Positions 20,038 through 28,752 of a stretch of 64,000 nt of DNA are shown here, piece after piece. The DNA lies in the NCBI RefSeq assembly GCF_000368585.1, contig NZ_KB849558.1, forward strand, positions 473,699 through 537,698, written 5' to 3'. Made by a program: the position numbers and the translations under genes. Position 1 is the stretch's first letter, and every line of letters begins with the position of its first letter. The notes beneath the pieces are model-generated. The model was not told where the DNA came from, made no database searches, and saw nothing but the letters and a program-made list of their open reading frames with translations. This DNA comes from Acinetobacter venetianus RAG-1 = CIP 110063 (GTDB lineage Bacteria > Pseudomonadota > Gammaproteobacteria > Pseudomonadales > Moraxellaceae).

Positions 20038-20808
20038 ATGCGGGTTTTATACCAATTTCCTTTGTCTCACTATTGTGAAAAAGCTCGCTGGTTGTTAGAT
20101 CATAAGGAGTTGGACTATGTTGCACATAATTTAATTCCTGGTTTTCACCGTGCGTTTACCTATCTTAAGTCAGGACAATATCTGTTGCCGATGCTAAAAG
20201 ATGATAAACAATGGATTGCTGATTCAACACAAATCGCGCTGTATTTAGATACAACTTATCCTGAGCATGCCTTATTAAGACGTGATGAACAATTACGTGA
20301 ACATGCACTTGAAATTGATCAACTTGCAAATGAGCTAGGTATTCATGTGCGCCGTTGGTCATTAGCTCAAGCACTCTCAGTTGGCGATCATCCTTTAGAA
20401 ATTATGATGGGTGAGCAAGGCTATTTACGCCAGTTTGAAAAAATTTCCAAGCCGATTTTAAAAAGTCTGGTATCAACTAACTATAAGCTTAACCCTGAAA
20501 AAGTTGCGCAATCAAAATTGCGTATGACAGAGCTGATCACTGATTTAAACCTCAAATTGATCGAAAATCAGGGACGTTATTTGGTCGGTGATCGTTTAGG
20601 TTTGGCTGATATTGCAGTTTGTTCGTTCCTTGCACCTTTATTATTAATTAAAGGAACGCCTTGGGAATTGGAAAATGATGATATTGAACAGTTTTCAGGT
20701 GAGCTAAAAGAATATCATGACTATTTGCTTGATTTGCCATTAGGGCAATATGTCCAACGTATTTATGCAACAGAGCGCAATGCGAGAGTTGATTGGCGTG
20801 GCATGTAA
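20038..20808 (+). CDS. Glutathione S-transferase family protein
   Basis: 256 aa. An N-terminal thioredoxin-like domain starts at once (VLYQFPLSHYCEKARWLLDHK, with Ser-His-Tyr-Cys near the active-site position, residues 8-11) and includes the cis-Pro region (LPMLKDDKQWIADSTQIALY). The C-terminal all-helical domain runs from about 90 and ends with DRLGLADIAVCSFLAPLL. It probably conjugates glutathione or acts as a thiol reductase in the cytosol; the substrate is unknown. The ATG follows TTGGAGAGTCT. A terminator follows. Confidence 0.85.
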   Translation: MRVLYQFPLSHYCEKARWLLDHKELDYVAHNLIPGFHRAFTYLKSGQYLLPMLKDDKQWIADSTQIALYLDTTYPEHALLRRDEQLREHALEIDQLANELGIHVRRWSLAQALSVGDHPLEIMMGEQGYLRQFEKISKPILKSLVSTNYKLNPEKVAQSKLRMTELITDLNLKLIENQGRYLVGDRLGLADIAVCSFLAPLLLIKGTPWELENDDIEQFSGELKEYHDYLLDLPLGQYVQRIYATERNARVDWRGM

Positions 20809-20820
20809 TTCAAAGTGATC

Positions 20821-20852
20821 AAAAAGCCCTAAATTTTTAATTAGGGCTTTTT
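20821..20852 (+). terminator. Rho-independent terminator after the GST gene
   Basis: AAAAAGCCCTAA / TTAGGGCTTTTTT stem-loop with a T-run, 12 bases after the stop codon. Confidence 0.9.
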
Positions 20853-21043
20853 TATGAGAAAAAAATAAGATTTTTCTTAAAAATGTAAGAAATAAATGAC
20901 TAATTATTTTCTAATTTAAAAGATAATTCGTTTTATATGGGAAATATTGGAATTTATTTCCAAATTTACTTTAAAAAAACTGAAAAGAGGGAAATAATTA
21001 TAAAAGTGCTTTGCTATCTTATGTTTCAGGGTGTGATGGGGAT

Positions 21044-21137
21044 CGAAACAAGTTGTTCAACTATTGGGAGATGAGTTGAACATTTGCTCAAAAGGTCTTG
21101 TTTCGGCTTTGGGACAAAGATAAATCACAAATTTATC
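21044..21137 (+). promoter_or_regulatory. Structured leader or small RNA upstream of the second Lrp gene
   Basis: Three perfect inverted repeats lie in the 457-bp gap before the Lrp gene at 21266. CGAAACAAG (21044-21052) pairs with CTTGTTTCG (21097-21105) and encloses TGTTCAACT (21054-21062) pairing with AGTTGAACA (21074-21082). A third helix, GATAAAT/ATTTATC, follows at 21119-21137. The nesting suggests a folded RNA, either a 5' leader or an independent small RNA. I do not recognise it as a known riboswitch class. Confidence 0.5.
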
Positions 21138-21265
21138 GGAATCATGTTTGCGTTATCCATGCAACATCGTCAAAAGTTAAACGAATGTTTTCCCTTGACC
21201 CTTAAAAATTCACGAACATATAAACAGTTCCGATAAAAACTGAATTTGATAATGAGGACTGTGAA

Positions 21266-21736
21266 ATGGAATTAGATCGTTTTGATAAGCAAATTTTAGA
21301 AATTTTGACTCATGAAGACGTAAATCTGAATGAATTGTCAGAGCGTATTAATCTGTCTGTCAGCTCAGTCCATCGTCGAATCAAAAATTTGATTGAATCC
21401 CAAGTGATGGGACAGCTCAAGCGAGAAATTAATTTTAATAAACTTGGTTTTAGTCTGCATATTCTTTTGCAAGTTTCGTTGAGTAAACACGATAGTGAAA
21501 CTTTTGATAAGTTCTTACAAGAAATTGAAGATATCCCAGAAGTGACCAATGCATTTCTCGTGACGGGGCAGAGCGCTGATTTTATTTTAGAATTAGTGGC
21601 GCGAAATATGGATGATTATAGTGAAATCTTATTACGTCGTATTGGTAAGATCGATAGTGTCGTTGCGCTTCACTCTAGCTTTGTGATTAAAGAATACAAT
21701 GTTTTTAATTGCTATAAACTTTTAAATAAGCTATAA
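21266..21736 (+). CDS. Lrp/AsnC family transcriptional regulator
   Basis: 156 aa with an N-terminal winged HTH (LDRFDKQILEILTHEDVNLN, then INLSVSSVHRRIKNLIE, residues 1-60) and a C-terminal RAM domain. The divergence from the Lrp protein at 1683-2135 indicates a different target. It has no amino acid metabolic gene beside it. The unusual structured stretch 130-220 bp upstream may belong to its mRNA leader. The ATG has GAGGAC about 8 bases before it, and a strong bidirectional terminator follows. Confidence 0.9.
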   Translation: MELDRFDKQILEILTHEDVNLNELSERINLSVSSVHRRIKNLIESQVMGQLKREINFNKLGFSLHILLQVSLSKHDSETFDKFLQEIEDIPEVTNAFLVTGQSADFILELVARNMDDYSEILLRRIGKIDSVVALHSSFVIKEYNVFNCYKLLNKL

Positions 21737-21763
21737 AAAATGCATCTAAAAAGATGCATTTTT
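21736..21763. terminator. Bidirectional terminator between the Lrp gene and yebC
   Basis: AAAAATGCATCT / AGATGCATTTTT stem with a 4-base loop between convergent genes. Confidence 0.88.
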
Positions 21764-21779
21764 TACTATTCTGAATGAA

Positions 21780-22529
21780 TTAAGCATCAAGTTGCGTTAA
21801 TACATCTTCAGAGAATTCAACGTTGGTATAAACGTTTTGAACATCATCTAGATCTTCAAGCATATCAATCATTTTCATGATTTGTTTGGCTTGATCAATA
21901 TCATTGATTTCAGCTTTAGTCGATGGGCTCATCACAACTTCAGCATTGTCCGATTTTAAACCTGCTGCTGTGAGCGCATCTTGTACATCACCAAAGCTTT
22001 CTGGGCTAGTGATGACGAGAATACTATCTTCATCAATCTCGATGTCATCAGCACCTGCTTCTAAAGCAACTTCCATGACTTTGTCTTCTAAAGAAACATC
22101 TTCAAAAGAAATTTCACCACGTTTAGTAAACAGGTAGGCTACCGAACCGTTGGTTCCCAAGTTACCATTGGTTTTAGAGAAGCAGTGACGTACGTCAGGT
22201 ACAGTACGGTTTAAGTTATCTGTCATTGTTTCTACAATAACTGCAACACCGCCCACACCATAACCTTCATAGGTTACTTCTTTTAAATCATCATTGTCTT
22301 CACCGCCAGCACCACGTTGGATTGCACGATTGATGGTGTCACGTGTCATATTGACTGAAAGTGCTTTTTCAACAACAGCACGCAAACGAGGGTTGCTCGC
22401 TGCGTCTGGACCGCCTAAACGTGCAGCGGTTACGATCTCACGGATATATTTAGTAAAAACTTTACCGCGACTTGCATCTTGTTTAGCTTTACGATGCTTA
22501 ATATTGGCCCATTTAGAATGACCCGCCAT
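21780..22529 (-). CDS. yebC: YebC/PmpR family protein (TACO1-like)
   Basis: 249 aa, full length, starting with the family signature [20 protein letters not shown] and containing [20 protein letters not shown]. Family members have been described as transcriptional regulators and, more recently, as ribosome-associated factors easing polyproline stalls. It is cytosolic and a single gene with its own promoter. Confidence 0.96.
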   Translation of the reverse strand: MAGHSKWANIKHRKAKQDASRGKVFTKYIREIVTAARLGGPDAASNPRLRAVVEKALSVNMTRDTINRAIQRGAGGEDNDDLKEVTYEGYGVGGVAVIVETMTDNLNRTVPDVRHCFSKTNGNLGTNGSVAYLFTKRGEISFEDVSLEDKVMEVALEAGADDIEIDEDSILVITSPESFGDVQDALTAAGLKSDNAEVVMSPSTKAEINDIDQAKQIMKMIDMLEDLDDVQNVYTNVEFSEDVLTQLDA

Positions 22530-22667
22530 GGAAGTAACTCCAAAAAATTAAAACTTAAAAAAGTGCACGAATATTAGCATAGCGATGGTTTTGTTGAAAA
22601 CAGCCATGTTCCATATTCAAAACTTAAAATCACAGTCACTTTACAAAGATTGATCGAAACAATGAGC

Positions 22668-23213
22668 TTAGCTAATTTTTACATCAATTCCATATTCTGC
22701 ATAAAGTGATTTAATTTTTTCTAAGTCTTGTTGAAGATCCGTAGGGTAGACTTTCCCTAAAATACCGCCTTTCTTCGTACGAGCATTTGCATACATTAGA
22801 ATGATAGGCACATTCGCTGCCTTAGCTATATGCCAAAAACCTGTACGGATTGGCTTTCGAGTTTCACCATCTTTGGCACGCGTTGCTTCTGGGGCAATTA
22901 CAAGGTTGAAATTTTCATTTTGATTAAATAAGTCAACCATTTGCGTAACAATATCTTTATTTGCTTTACGATCAACAGGGATGCCACCAAGCTTTTCTAG
23001 AATTGGTTTAAGTGGACCTTTAAAAAGCTCTTTTTTGATGAGAGTATGAATTTTAAGCTCTAAAATTTCGAATAAAGCTAAAGATAAGATCGTATCTAAG
23101 TTCGATGTGTGTTCAAATCCAATAATAACTTGCTTCTTTTCCAAGATAGTTGGATCAACTTTGTATTCCCAACCTGTTGCTTTAAAAATAGATTTTCCTA
23201 AAAATTTTTTCAT
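22668..23213 (-). CDS. 1-acyl-sn-glycerol-3-phosphate acyltransferase-like protein (PlsC family)
   Basis: 181 aa from the ATG at 23213; another in-frame ATG at 23225 is possible and neither has a good ribosome site. The acyltransferase HX4D motif is seen as GFEHTSNLDT (about residues 30-40) and the second block as APEATRAKDG in place of the usual FPEGTRS, with GGIPVDRKAN before it. It is short compared with PlsC (about 240 aa), typical of a small clade of single-domain acyltransferases. It probably transfers an acyl chain to lysophosphatidate or a related lipid at the inner membrane. It is the last chromosomal gene before the prophage junction. Confidence 0.8.
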   Translation of the reverse strand: MKKFLGKSIFKATGWEYKVDPTILEKKQVIIGFEHTSNLDTILSLALFEILELKIHTLIKKELFKGPLKPILEKLGGIPVDRKANKDIVTQMVDLFNQNENFNLVIAPEATRAKDGETRKPIRTGFWHIAKAANVPIILMYANARTKKGGILGKVYPTDLQQDLEKIKSLYAEYGIDVKIS

Positions 23214-23470
23214 ATTCTTTATCATTACAAATGAATTTCAGCAGTTTAATCCGAGTTCTATATAAAATATATGGCTGAAAATTTAAGATCACAAGAAAAT
23301 TTGGATGTCTCTAAAATGATCAAAACAAGGAAATATTTTCTTTACTCAGCTTGCGAATATCAGGTGGATTTATCTAAGAATATGATTTTAAAAGTAATTT
23401 TATAAAATCATCTGTTTGTAATTTTATTTGACTAATATCAGGCATCTTTAATCATTAGCATTGTGATTTA

Positions 23471-23503
23471 GGGTCTATAGCTCAGTTGGTTAGAGCAACG
23501 GAC
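23471..23503 (+). other. Partial tRNA 5' half, left prophage junction (attL-like)
   Basis: 33 bases matching the acceptor strand, D-arm and start of the anticodon stem of a tRNA (GGGTCTATAGCTCAGTTGG and on). The sequence then leaves the tRNA before any anticodon. The same 33 bases occur with two differences at 42576-42608. No T-arm follows, so it is not a functional tRNA. Both copies bound a block of phage genes, as expected of attachment-site remnants. Confidence 0.75.
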
Positions 23504-23590
23504 GGCGAGTTGATGTAGACAAATCTGAATTGTTTTAATGCGCCGGCTTAAGATTTTTTATAAAAAAACTGAGAGAATTGTAAACAAAAA

Positions 23591-23618
23591 AAGCGCCGAC
23601 TCGGAAAAGTTGGCGCTT
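23591..23618 (+). terminator. Stem-loop terminator near the left prophage end
   Basis: AAGCGCCGAC / GTTGGCGCTT stem (one G-U pair) with an 8-base loop and a following T/A-rich tail. It lies inside the roughly 290-bp stretch between the tRNA fragment and the first prophage gene; otherwise that stretch shows nothing recognisable. Confidence 0.65.
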
Positions 23619-23795
23619 TATATTTGATATTTAAGTAGAAGCTATGTAAAAAATCAGTTGTAAAATCGTATCAATATTATTAAAAATCAAAGATTAAGCA
23701 TATTGTTTTGTCGAAAAATAAGCATTATCTTTACTCCATGTTTGCAAACATAATAACTTTAACTTTATGAAAATTAATGATTTTTAGGAGAAATT

Positions 23796-24098
23796 ATGTT
23801 TATTTTTGAGGAAGGTCGAGAAGCCTACAACAAATTCATGACAACTATACTCACTCAAACTATTTTTGGTGGTATTGCTTTTCTTCTTTTATATAAATCG
23901 AATGTACTGAAATTGGCATTTAATCACGTTCCATTTTATATATTTACAGTATTTATATGGGTCGCATTTGCTTTCTGGATAGTCAATGCGTACATAGAAT
24001 TTAATAACTCCTACAAGTGTTATTTATATCCAAAGGTTAAAGGTGTTCAATTTTTAGAATTTTCAAGAAATGAAGCAATAAAAATTTCAGAAATATAG
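23796..24098 (+). CDS. Small membrane protein of unknown function
   Basis: 100 aa with two hydrophobic helices (about residues 22-38 and 47-67) and a charged C-terminal tail. The ATG has TAGGAG 6 bases upstream, a good ribosome site. It is the first gene inside the left prophage boundary. No family recognised. The local sequence is very AT-rich, typical of phage accessory genes. Confidence 0.6.
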   Translation: MFIFEEGREAYNKFMTTILTQTIFGGIAFLLLYKSNVLKLAFNHVPFYIFTVFIWVAFAFWIVNAYIEFNNSYKCYLYPKVKGVQFLEFSRNEAIKISEI

Positions 24099-24213
24099 GA
24101 ATGCGACAAAAAGCTAGCGATAGAATATTTTTTATTTCAGGTCTTAGTTATAGGTATTCTTATGTTCGCCTGTTTTGGATCTATCTTGTCTGCCGTGCAA
24201 ATTGCGAATGGTG

Positions 24214-24398
24214 CAAATATTAGCTAATGAACATGTTGCCGGGATGCTTGATGCAATCCAAAACAAGCAGGTGCGAACCATAGAATATTTCATGAATTAG
24301 TATTTAGAGAAGTGACTAGGCTCTTTCAGATTACAAATAGCATGATTCAAGATTCTCTTGAGTTTAGTAAGGAGAAAGAGGATTCATATCAAAGTTGA
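24214..24398 (+). pseudogene. Degraded copy of the prophage gene at 38943-39221
   Basis: Two short reading frames match the C-terminal two thirds of the 92-aa protein at 38943. MLDAIQNKQVRTIEYF lies at 24244 onward and, after a deletion and frame change, VFREVTRLFQITNSMIQDS runs to a stop at 24396-24398. The intact gene has MLDAIQNKHERTIEYL and VFKELTRLFQITNSMIEDS. A start codon is missing and the middle is deleted. Confidence 0.8.
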
Positions 24399-24482
24399 AT
24401 TCGTTTCACTATTGACCTTGTACAAAGGATATGACATATTTCTGCTATAGTGAGCGAAATTATAATGGTTCACTAGATATTT

Positions 24483-24510
24483 AAAAGCTCGCTAATGCGG
24501 GCTTTTTTTG
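24483..24510 (+). terminator. Rho-independent terminator
   Basis: AAAAGCTCGC / GCGGGCTTTT stem with a TAAT loop and seven T; it follows the degraded gene and precedes the exported-protein genes. Confidence 0.82.
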
Positions 24511-24577
24511 TAGTGGGTACAATTAGGTAACGATTTTTATAAATTGTTTGAATGTTTTCAAAAGGTTTTTCCCTTTC

Positions 24578-24961
24578 ATGTTTATAGAATTTAAAGATTT
24601 GAAGAAGAAAAGAAATATTGCTCTCATGAGTGTAGTTTTACTTATATTTTGGGGAGTACATTCTATGATTAATAATAAGAATAATGTTCAGCGTGTTGAA
24701 TCTGTAATATATACAGATGATACGATAGGAAGAGAATTTGGCAAAGTTACCGACTATAGTATTAGAGCTGTTGGCGGTCCAAGTTCTTATGAATCCAAAC
24801 AACCGGCATACTTTTACAAAGTTGAAATAACTGGTGATAAGAATTATGGAGTTGTTAAATTATTAATTAACGAAGATCAGAAAGACGGAAAGCCTGTTTA
24901 CACCATGCAAATACAAGACATTGGATCAACTAATTTTCGTATAAAGATTGGAAAGAACTAA
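24578..24961 (+). CDS. Hypothetical membrane-anchored protein
   Basis: About 127 aa from the ATG at 24578; a TTG at 24548 would add ten residues and has no ribosome site. It has a charged N-terminus (KDLKKKRN) and one membrane helix at about residues 15-30; the rest is probably periplasmic. No known domain. It stands first in a run of three exported or membrane-linked genes (24578, 25062, 25695) at the left end of prophage 1. AT-rich. Confidence 0.5.
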   Translation: MFIEFKDLKKKRNIALMSVVLLIFWGVHSMINNKNNVQRVESVIYTDDTIGREFGKVTDYSIRAVGGPSSYESKQPAYFYKVEITGDKNYGVVKLLINEDQKDGKPVYTMQIQDIGSTNFRIKIGKN

Positions 24962-25061
24962 CTTCACAAAAATATTTTTTAATATCTGATTTTTTTTGAG
25001 GTTTTAAGTATAGTATTTGATTTAAAAATATATATAATCAAAAAAATTTTTGGTAAAAACC

Positions 25062-25484
25062 ATGCTTAATAAATTGTTTTTTTGTGCTTTATTTCTATCT
25101 TTAAGTGGATGTGCAGCAACTCAAGTTGACTATATTAAAATGGAAAAATTAGATCCTTACTCAACGGATAAGTTAATTATTGATGGTGTTGAATTTAATT
25201 TTAAGGATATAAGTAATAATGAGAACATTTGGGTTTATTTGCCAAATATAACTGTGTACAACAGTGAGCTTGAAAATAGATACAGAGAAATTGAATTTTT
25301 AGTTTTCATTGATAAACGTGGATATGTTAGACATATCAAAGTGTACAAGAGTACTGGTCTAGAAAACTTAGACAGAAAAATTGTCCATTTACTTATAAAT
25401 AAGGCAAGAACAAAAGTTTGGCTAAAAGATGGGAAACCAGAGTGGATTGTTGCCCAACAAAAAATGGTCTTTATTCCAGAGTAA
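25062..25484 (+). CDS. Lipoprotein with TonB C-terminal-like domain
   Basis: 140 aa from the ATG at 25062. A signal with lipobox LSLSGC places the cysteine at about residue 17. The C-terminal 70 residues follow the TonB_C pattern: IEFLVFIDKRGYVRHIKV, then KSTGLENLDRKIVHLLINKA. Such a domain without a membrane-spanning TonB anchor suggests a periplasm-facing lipoprotein that mimics or binds partners of the TonB system. It sits in the prophage left end and is followed by a terminator. The function is inferred only from the fold. Confidence 0.65.
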   Translation: MLNKLFFCALFLSLSGCAATQVDYIKMEKLDPYSTDKLIIDGVEFNFKDISNNENIWVYLPNITVYNSELENRYREIEFLVFIDKRGYVRHIKVYKSTGLENLDRKIVHLLINKARTKVWLKDGKPEWIVAQQKMVFIPE

Positions 25485-25510
25485 TAAATAGCACTTAAAG
25501 ATGTTGTGTT

Positions 25511-25534
25511 AAAGCCGCCGTTGAGGCGGTTTTT
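25511..25534 (+). terminator. Rho-independent terminator
   Basis: GCCGCC / GGCGGT stem-loop followed by six T, 27 bases after the stop of the TonB-like lipoprotein gene. Confidence 0.85.
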
Positions 25535-25694
25535 TATGAGTGAAAATTATGGAATCTTAGTTGCCGAAAGCAAAGCTAAACAAAACTATTTATAGGCCGA
25601 AAAGCAATAAAAGAATATGATAGGGAGTGGAGGTTTTTTTTAAATTTATATAAAATTTATTCATTCCAACGGTTTGTAATGAGCTATACATTTG

Positions 25695-26138
25695 ATGTTT
25701 AGGATACTATTGTTTTTTATTAGTTTAGTGGTTTTCAGTTCTGTATGCAGAGCCGATGATTTTTTCGAAAAAAAACCATCTATTTTAATTGTTAAAGAAG
25801 ATAACTCTCATAATAAGACTGACAGCAATGAGAGTGTGGATTTTTTTGAGATATCAAATCAACTAAAAACAAAATGGGCAAATCAAAACTATAATTATAT
25901 GACACAAAGAATTGAAGATGTATTTCAGACATCCGGTATGAGCGCTTATGATAAAACTCAATATAATGCACAAAATAAAACTTTAAATAATAAGCCTTAT
26001 TTGAAGCTCATTGAGACTACACCTGATAAAGGAGTAATTTCACAAGAAGAGTATCAGCAGCAAATAGAGCAAAGTAGAAAAAAGGAAATAGATGATAGAG
26101 ATCTACTATACTTATTGGACAAGTATTTTCAGAAGTAG
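25695..26138 (+). CDS. Hypothetical secreted protein
   Basis: 147 aa from the ATG at 25695. A signal peptide (MFRILLFFISLVVFSSVCRA) is probably cleaved before Asp-Asp. The mature part is rich in Asn, Gln and Lys and looks partly disordered or helical; no domain recognised. It is followed by a terminator with a UUCG loop. Confidence 0.55.
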   Translation: MFRILLFFISLVVFSSVCRADDFFEKKPSILIVKEDNSHNKTDSNESVDFFEISNQLKTKWANQNYNYMTQRIEDVFQTSGMSAYDKTQYNAQNKTLNNKPYLKLIETTPDKGVISQEEYQQQIEQSRKKEIDDRDLLYLLDKYFQK

Positions 26139-26211
26139 GTTATCATCAGCTAACAGAACAACAATAAAATAGTTTATTGAAATTGATTGTCAAAAATACG
26201 CCCACTTCGGT

Positions 26212-26231
26212 GGTTTTTTTTATGCCTGAAG
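26212..26231 (+). terminator. Terminator with TTCG tetraloop
   Basis: CCAC-TTCG-GTGG followed by eight T, just before the HNH gene. Confidence 0.75.
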
Positions 26232-26247
26232 ATTGAGGTGAAACAGA

Positions 26248-26610
26248 ATGAGCAGACCTTGCAGAGAGTTTGGATGTCCAAACCTAGTCAAATCAAGAAG
26301 CCAAAAAGGCTTCTATGATGATCATGCAGATAAGCGCAGTAATTGGAACAAACGACCTCAACGATCAGGCTCAACCACAGAGCGGGGCTATGGACATGCA
26401 TGGCGCAAGCTTAGAGAACAAGTGCTTAAAAGAGATAATTATCTTTGCGTAAAACACTTCGCAATCGGTGAAGTTGTTATGGCCACTGATCTCGATCATA
26501 TTGTCTCAAAGGAACAGGGTGGCACAGATGATATGGACAACCTGCAATCGCTATGCTCGCCGTGTCACCAAGAAAAGACAGCGCGAGAAGACAGCAAAAG
26601 CTCGCCGTGA
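26248..26610 (+). CDS. Phage HNH endonuclease
   Basis: 120 aa. The HNH core is visible at the C-terminal half: LDHIVSKEQGGTDDMDNLQ (about residues 81-99) and SLCSPCHQEKTARE. The ATG has GAGGTG 8-13 bases upstream. HNH nucleases of this type lie directly before small terminase genes in many tailed phages and help DNA packaging; here the next gene is indeed a P27-type small terminase. The protein looks intact although the packaging module after it is lost. Confidence 0.88.
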   Translation: MSRPCREFGCPNLVKSRSQKGFYDDHADKRSNWNKRPQRSGSTTERGYGHAWRKLREQVLKRDNYLCVKHFAIGEVVMATDLDHIVSKEQGGTDDMDNLQSLCSPCHQEKTAREDSKSSP

Positions 26611-26711
26611 TGGGAGGTAGGATACAAAAAGTTCAGAAATTTACTCTGAAATGACCGCCCCCTAAGTCACATTTTTACGTGCGCGAAATTAAAAAATCGG
26701 GGTATTGACAA

Positions 26712-27026
26712 ATGAGTGGAGTTGCGACCGTACCAGGGCGAGGTAGAAAGCCAAAACCTCAAGAGACAAAAAAGACATTAGGGAACAAAGGGAAGCGACC
26801 ACTTAAAACGAATGTTCCTGAGTACATCTCCGTAATGGACCATGCTGCCATGATGTGGCGCTCGATCATTCCTGAGTTGTTAAAGAATAAAGTATTTCGT
26901 ATTACTGATATGCACAACGTTGAAGCATTCTGTATTGCTGATTGTAAGAAATGTAGGGGTAATCACTTTATATGTAAATGGGGTAGCGGTTGGAAATGTA
27001 ACCCATATAAGTGCGGTATCGGCTAA
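26712..27026 (+). pseudogene. Truncated P27-family terminase small subunit
   Basis: The first about 76 residues read as a P27 small terminase (VPGRGRKPKPQETKKTLGNK, then AAMMWRSIIPELLKNKVF and DMHNVEAFCIA). The last 28 or so residues (DCKKCRGNHFICKWGSG...) do not, and reach a stop at 27024-27026. The usual length is about 150-170 aa. The family sequence stops near base 26,945, directly before tail-protein sequence. This marks a deletion of the whole head-and-tail gene block. Confidence 0.82.
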
Positions 27027-27161
27027 AACATTTTATTGGGGGGTAACGGTATTTCTACCGATTATTGGAGAGGCATTGTTGATGAGGTAAGAGTGACTAT
27101 CGGTGTTGCAAGATATACAACCAACTTCACATCACAAACGAAAGAATATCATGACTTCTAA
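27027..27161 (+). pseudogene. C-terminal remnant of a phage tail protein (LamG-like end)
   Basis: 45 codons in the same frame as the truncated terminase, after its stop: GGNGISTDYWRGIVDEVRVT followed by IGVARYTTNFTSQTKE and a stop. This ending (W-x-G-x-VDEVRV-T-x-GVARYTxNFT) is typical of LamG/concanavalin-like domains at the end of phage tail or tip proteins. No start or N-terminal part remains. Confidence 0.75.
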
Positions 27162-27256
27162 TCCTCCTTTCCTGAGATAAAAGCACTTTAATCTTCAATT
27201 TAGTGATAGATCCGTTATAAACTACTAACATATTGAAAATATTAAGTTTGAATTTT

Positions 27257-28699
27257 ATGAAAAATAAAATAGTAATTCCAATGGTGCTTGGGGGAATTAT
27301 TTGTATTTATGTACTTTATCTTATGGGATGGACACCCGTTTACACCCTAGATGATGCATACATAGTACAACATTCGGTTAATAATTTTGTTAACTTTAAA
27401 AGCGAGTCAGTGTTTTTAGATTCTGCAAAAAACTCAGGGCTGACAAGCATTGTGCATGTAGGATTAATTACACTCATTGCTTTTGTTTTTGATACAAATT
27501 GGAGTCAATTTTTAATAGCTTCTCTAAGCTACATATTATTTCTTGTAGCAATCTTTTTATATTCATTTAAGTCGACTAAAAATATAGTCACAAGTTTCTG
27601 TCTAACCTTATTAGCAGCTGTTTCTGGATACGTAATTGAGCAGTTTTTTAATGGGCTTGAAACAGGCTTACTCATCTTTTTAGTCACTATAAGTTTAATT
27701 TTGTTTAGAAATGGAGTACCACAGCAAAAGTTAGCATTTGCATTGTTACCAGTATTGCCATTTGTACGACCTGAATTGTCATTTCTAAGCGCGATAATAT
27801 GTGTTAGAGCTGCTTTTTTTTATTTTAAAAACAATCAAAAAAGCGAGTTTTCAAGAGCATTTTTTATCTTAGTGATAGCTTCAGCAATGGTCGCAATTTA
27901 CGCAATCATTTTGACTGGAAATATATTACCTAATACAGCAGGAGCTAAATCATACTTTTTTGCTGAGTCGTGTAAGCAACTAGATGAAAAAATTAGAGTG
28001 TTAAATTCTGGTATTGGCAGGTTCTTGTCAAGCCTGGGAGTTCTTTCACTAGGTTTTATAGCAATTTTGTTTACTCGGTTAAGATTCGTTTTTCTTACAT
28101 TTATTTCTATTTTTTACATATTGTATTTGTTAGAGTTTTCAGGTGGTATTCATCACAATAATTACAGATATCAATACGTTTTTTATGCGTTCGCGATTAT
28201 AGGGTTAATTGATTTTTTATCATTAAATTTAGTTGCTAAATATAGTAAATATCTAAGTTTACTTATGCTAGTTCTAGGTTTGTATAGTGTCCCTAAAAAC
28301 ATTCACAATTTAAATACTTCTATTCAATTTACTCAAAATGAAAATTTTACAGTTGGGGAGTGGGTAAAGGAGAATATCAGTAAGAATGATGTAATTTTGA
28401 TTCATGATGCGGGTTATATCTCGACTGTAACTAATAGTAAGCTTGTAGATATAGTTGGACTCAAAACATCATATTCAGCCCAAGTAAACAAAGTTACTCG
28501 ATTAGTAAATTGCGGAAATGATCCAAGAGCAATCGATGCTATAGCTACCAAATTTAATGCGAAATACTTTGTTGTTTTCGGTATGTGGGACGACATCTTT
28601 CAGTTAACAAACTCATTAAAAGTAATGGGTTGGAAAGTTGAAGTAGCAGATAAATCTAGAGATGGAGCAGCTTATCGAGTATACAAGATTTCAAAATAA
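27257..28699 (+). CDS. GT-C-fold glycosyltransferase-like membrane protein
   Basis: 480 aa from the ATG at 27257 (a TTG at 27233 is also open). About ten membrane helices; after the first comes a short loop with TPVYTLDDAYIVQHSVN (about residues 24-40), where the Asp-Asp pair matches the catalytic site of polyprenyl-phosphate-sugar-dependent GT-C enzymes. The C-terminal soluble part carries ENISKNDVILIHDAGYIS and KYFVVFGMWDD. By analogy with phage Gtr proteins it may modify capsule, LPS or a glycoprotein on the host surface. It is intact in an otherwise decayed prophage. It is AT-rich; acceptor and sugar are unknown. Confidence 0.75.
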   Translation: MKNKIVIPMVLGGIICIYVLYLMGWTPVYTLDDAYIVQHSVNNFVNFKSESVFLDSAKNSGLTSIVHVGLITLIAFVFDTNWSQFLIASLSYILFLVAIFLYSFKSTKNIVTSFCLTLLAAVSGYVIEQFFNGLETGLLIFLVTISLILFRNGVPQQKLAFALLPVLPFVRPELSFLSAIICVRAAFFYFKNNQKSEFSRAFFILVIASAMVAIYAIILTGNILPNTAGAKSYFFAESCKQLDEKIRVLNSGIGRFLSSLGVLSLGFIAILFTRLRFVFLTFISIFYILYLLEFSGGIHHNNYRYQYVFYAFAIIGLIDFLSLNLVAKYSKYLSLLMLVLGLYSVPKNIHNLNTSIQFTQNENFTVGEWVKENISKNDVILIHDAGYISTVTNSKLVDIVGLKTSYSAQVNKVTRLVNCGNDPRAIDAIATKFNAKYFVVFGMWDDIFQLTNSLKVMGWKVEVADKSRDGAAYRVYKISK

Positions 28700-28752
28700 C
28701 CTTTTTAAAAGTAACCATTTTCCCCGTATTCGTGGGGAGTATATCTAGAGAA

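Noticed and set aside
23471..23560. A complete tRNA gene
   Set aside because: Only the 5' 33 bases match; no anticodon loop, T-arm or acceptor 3' strand follows.
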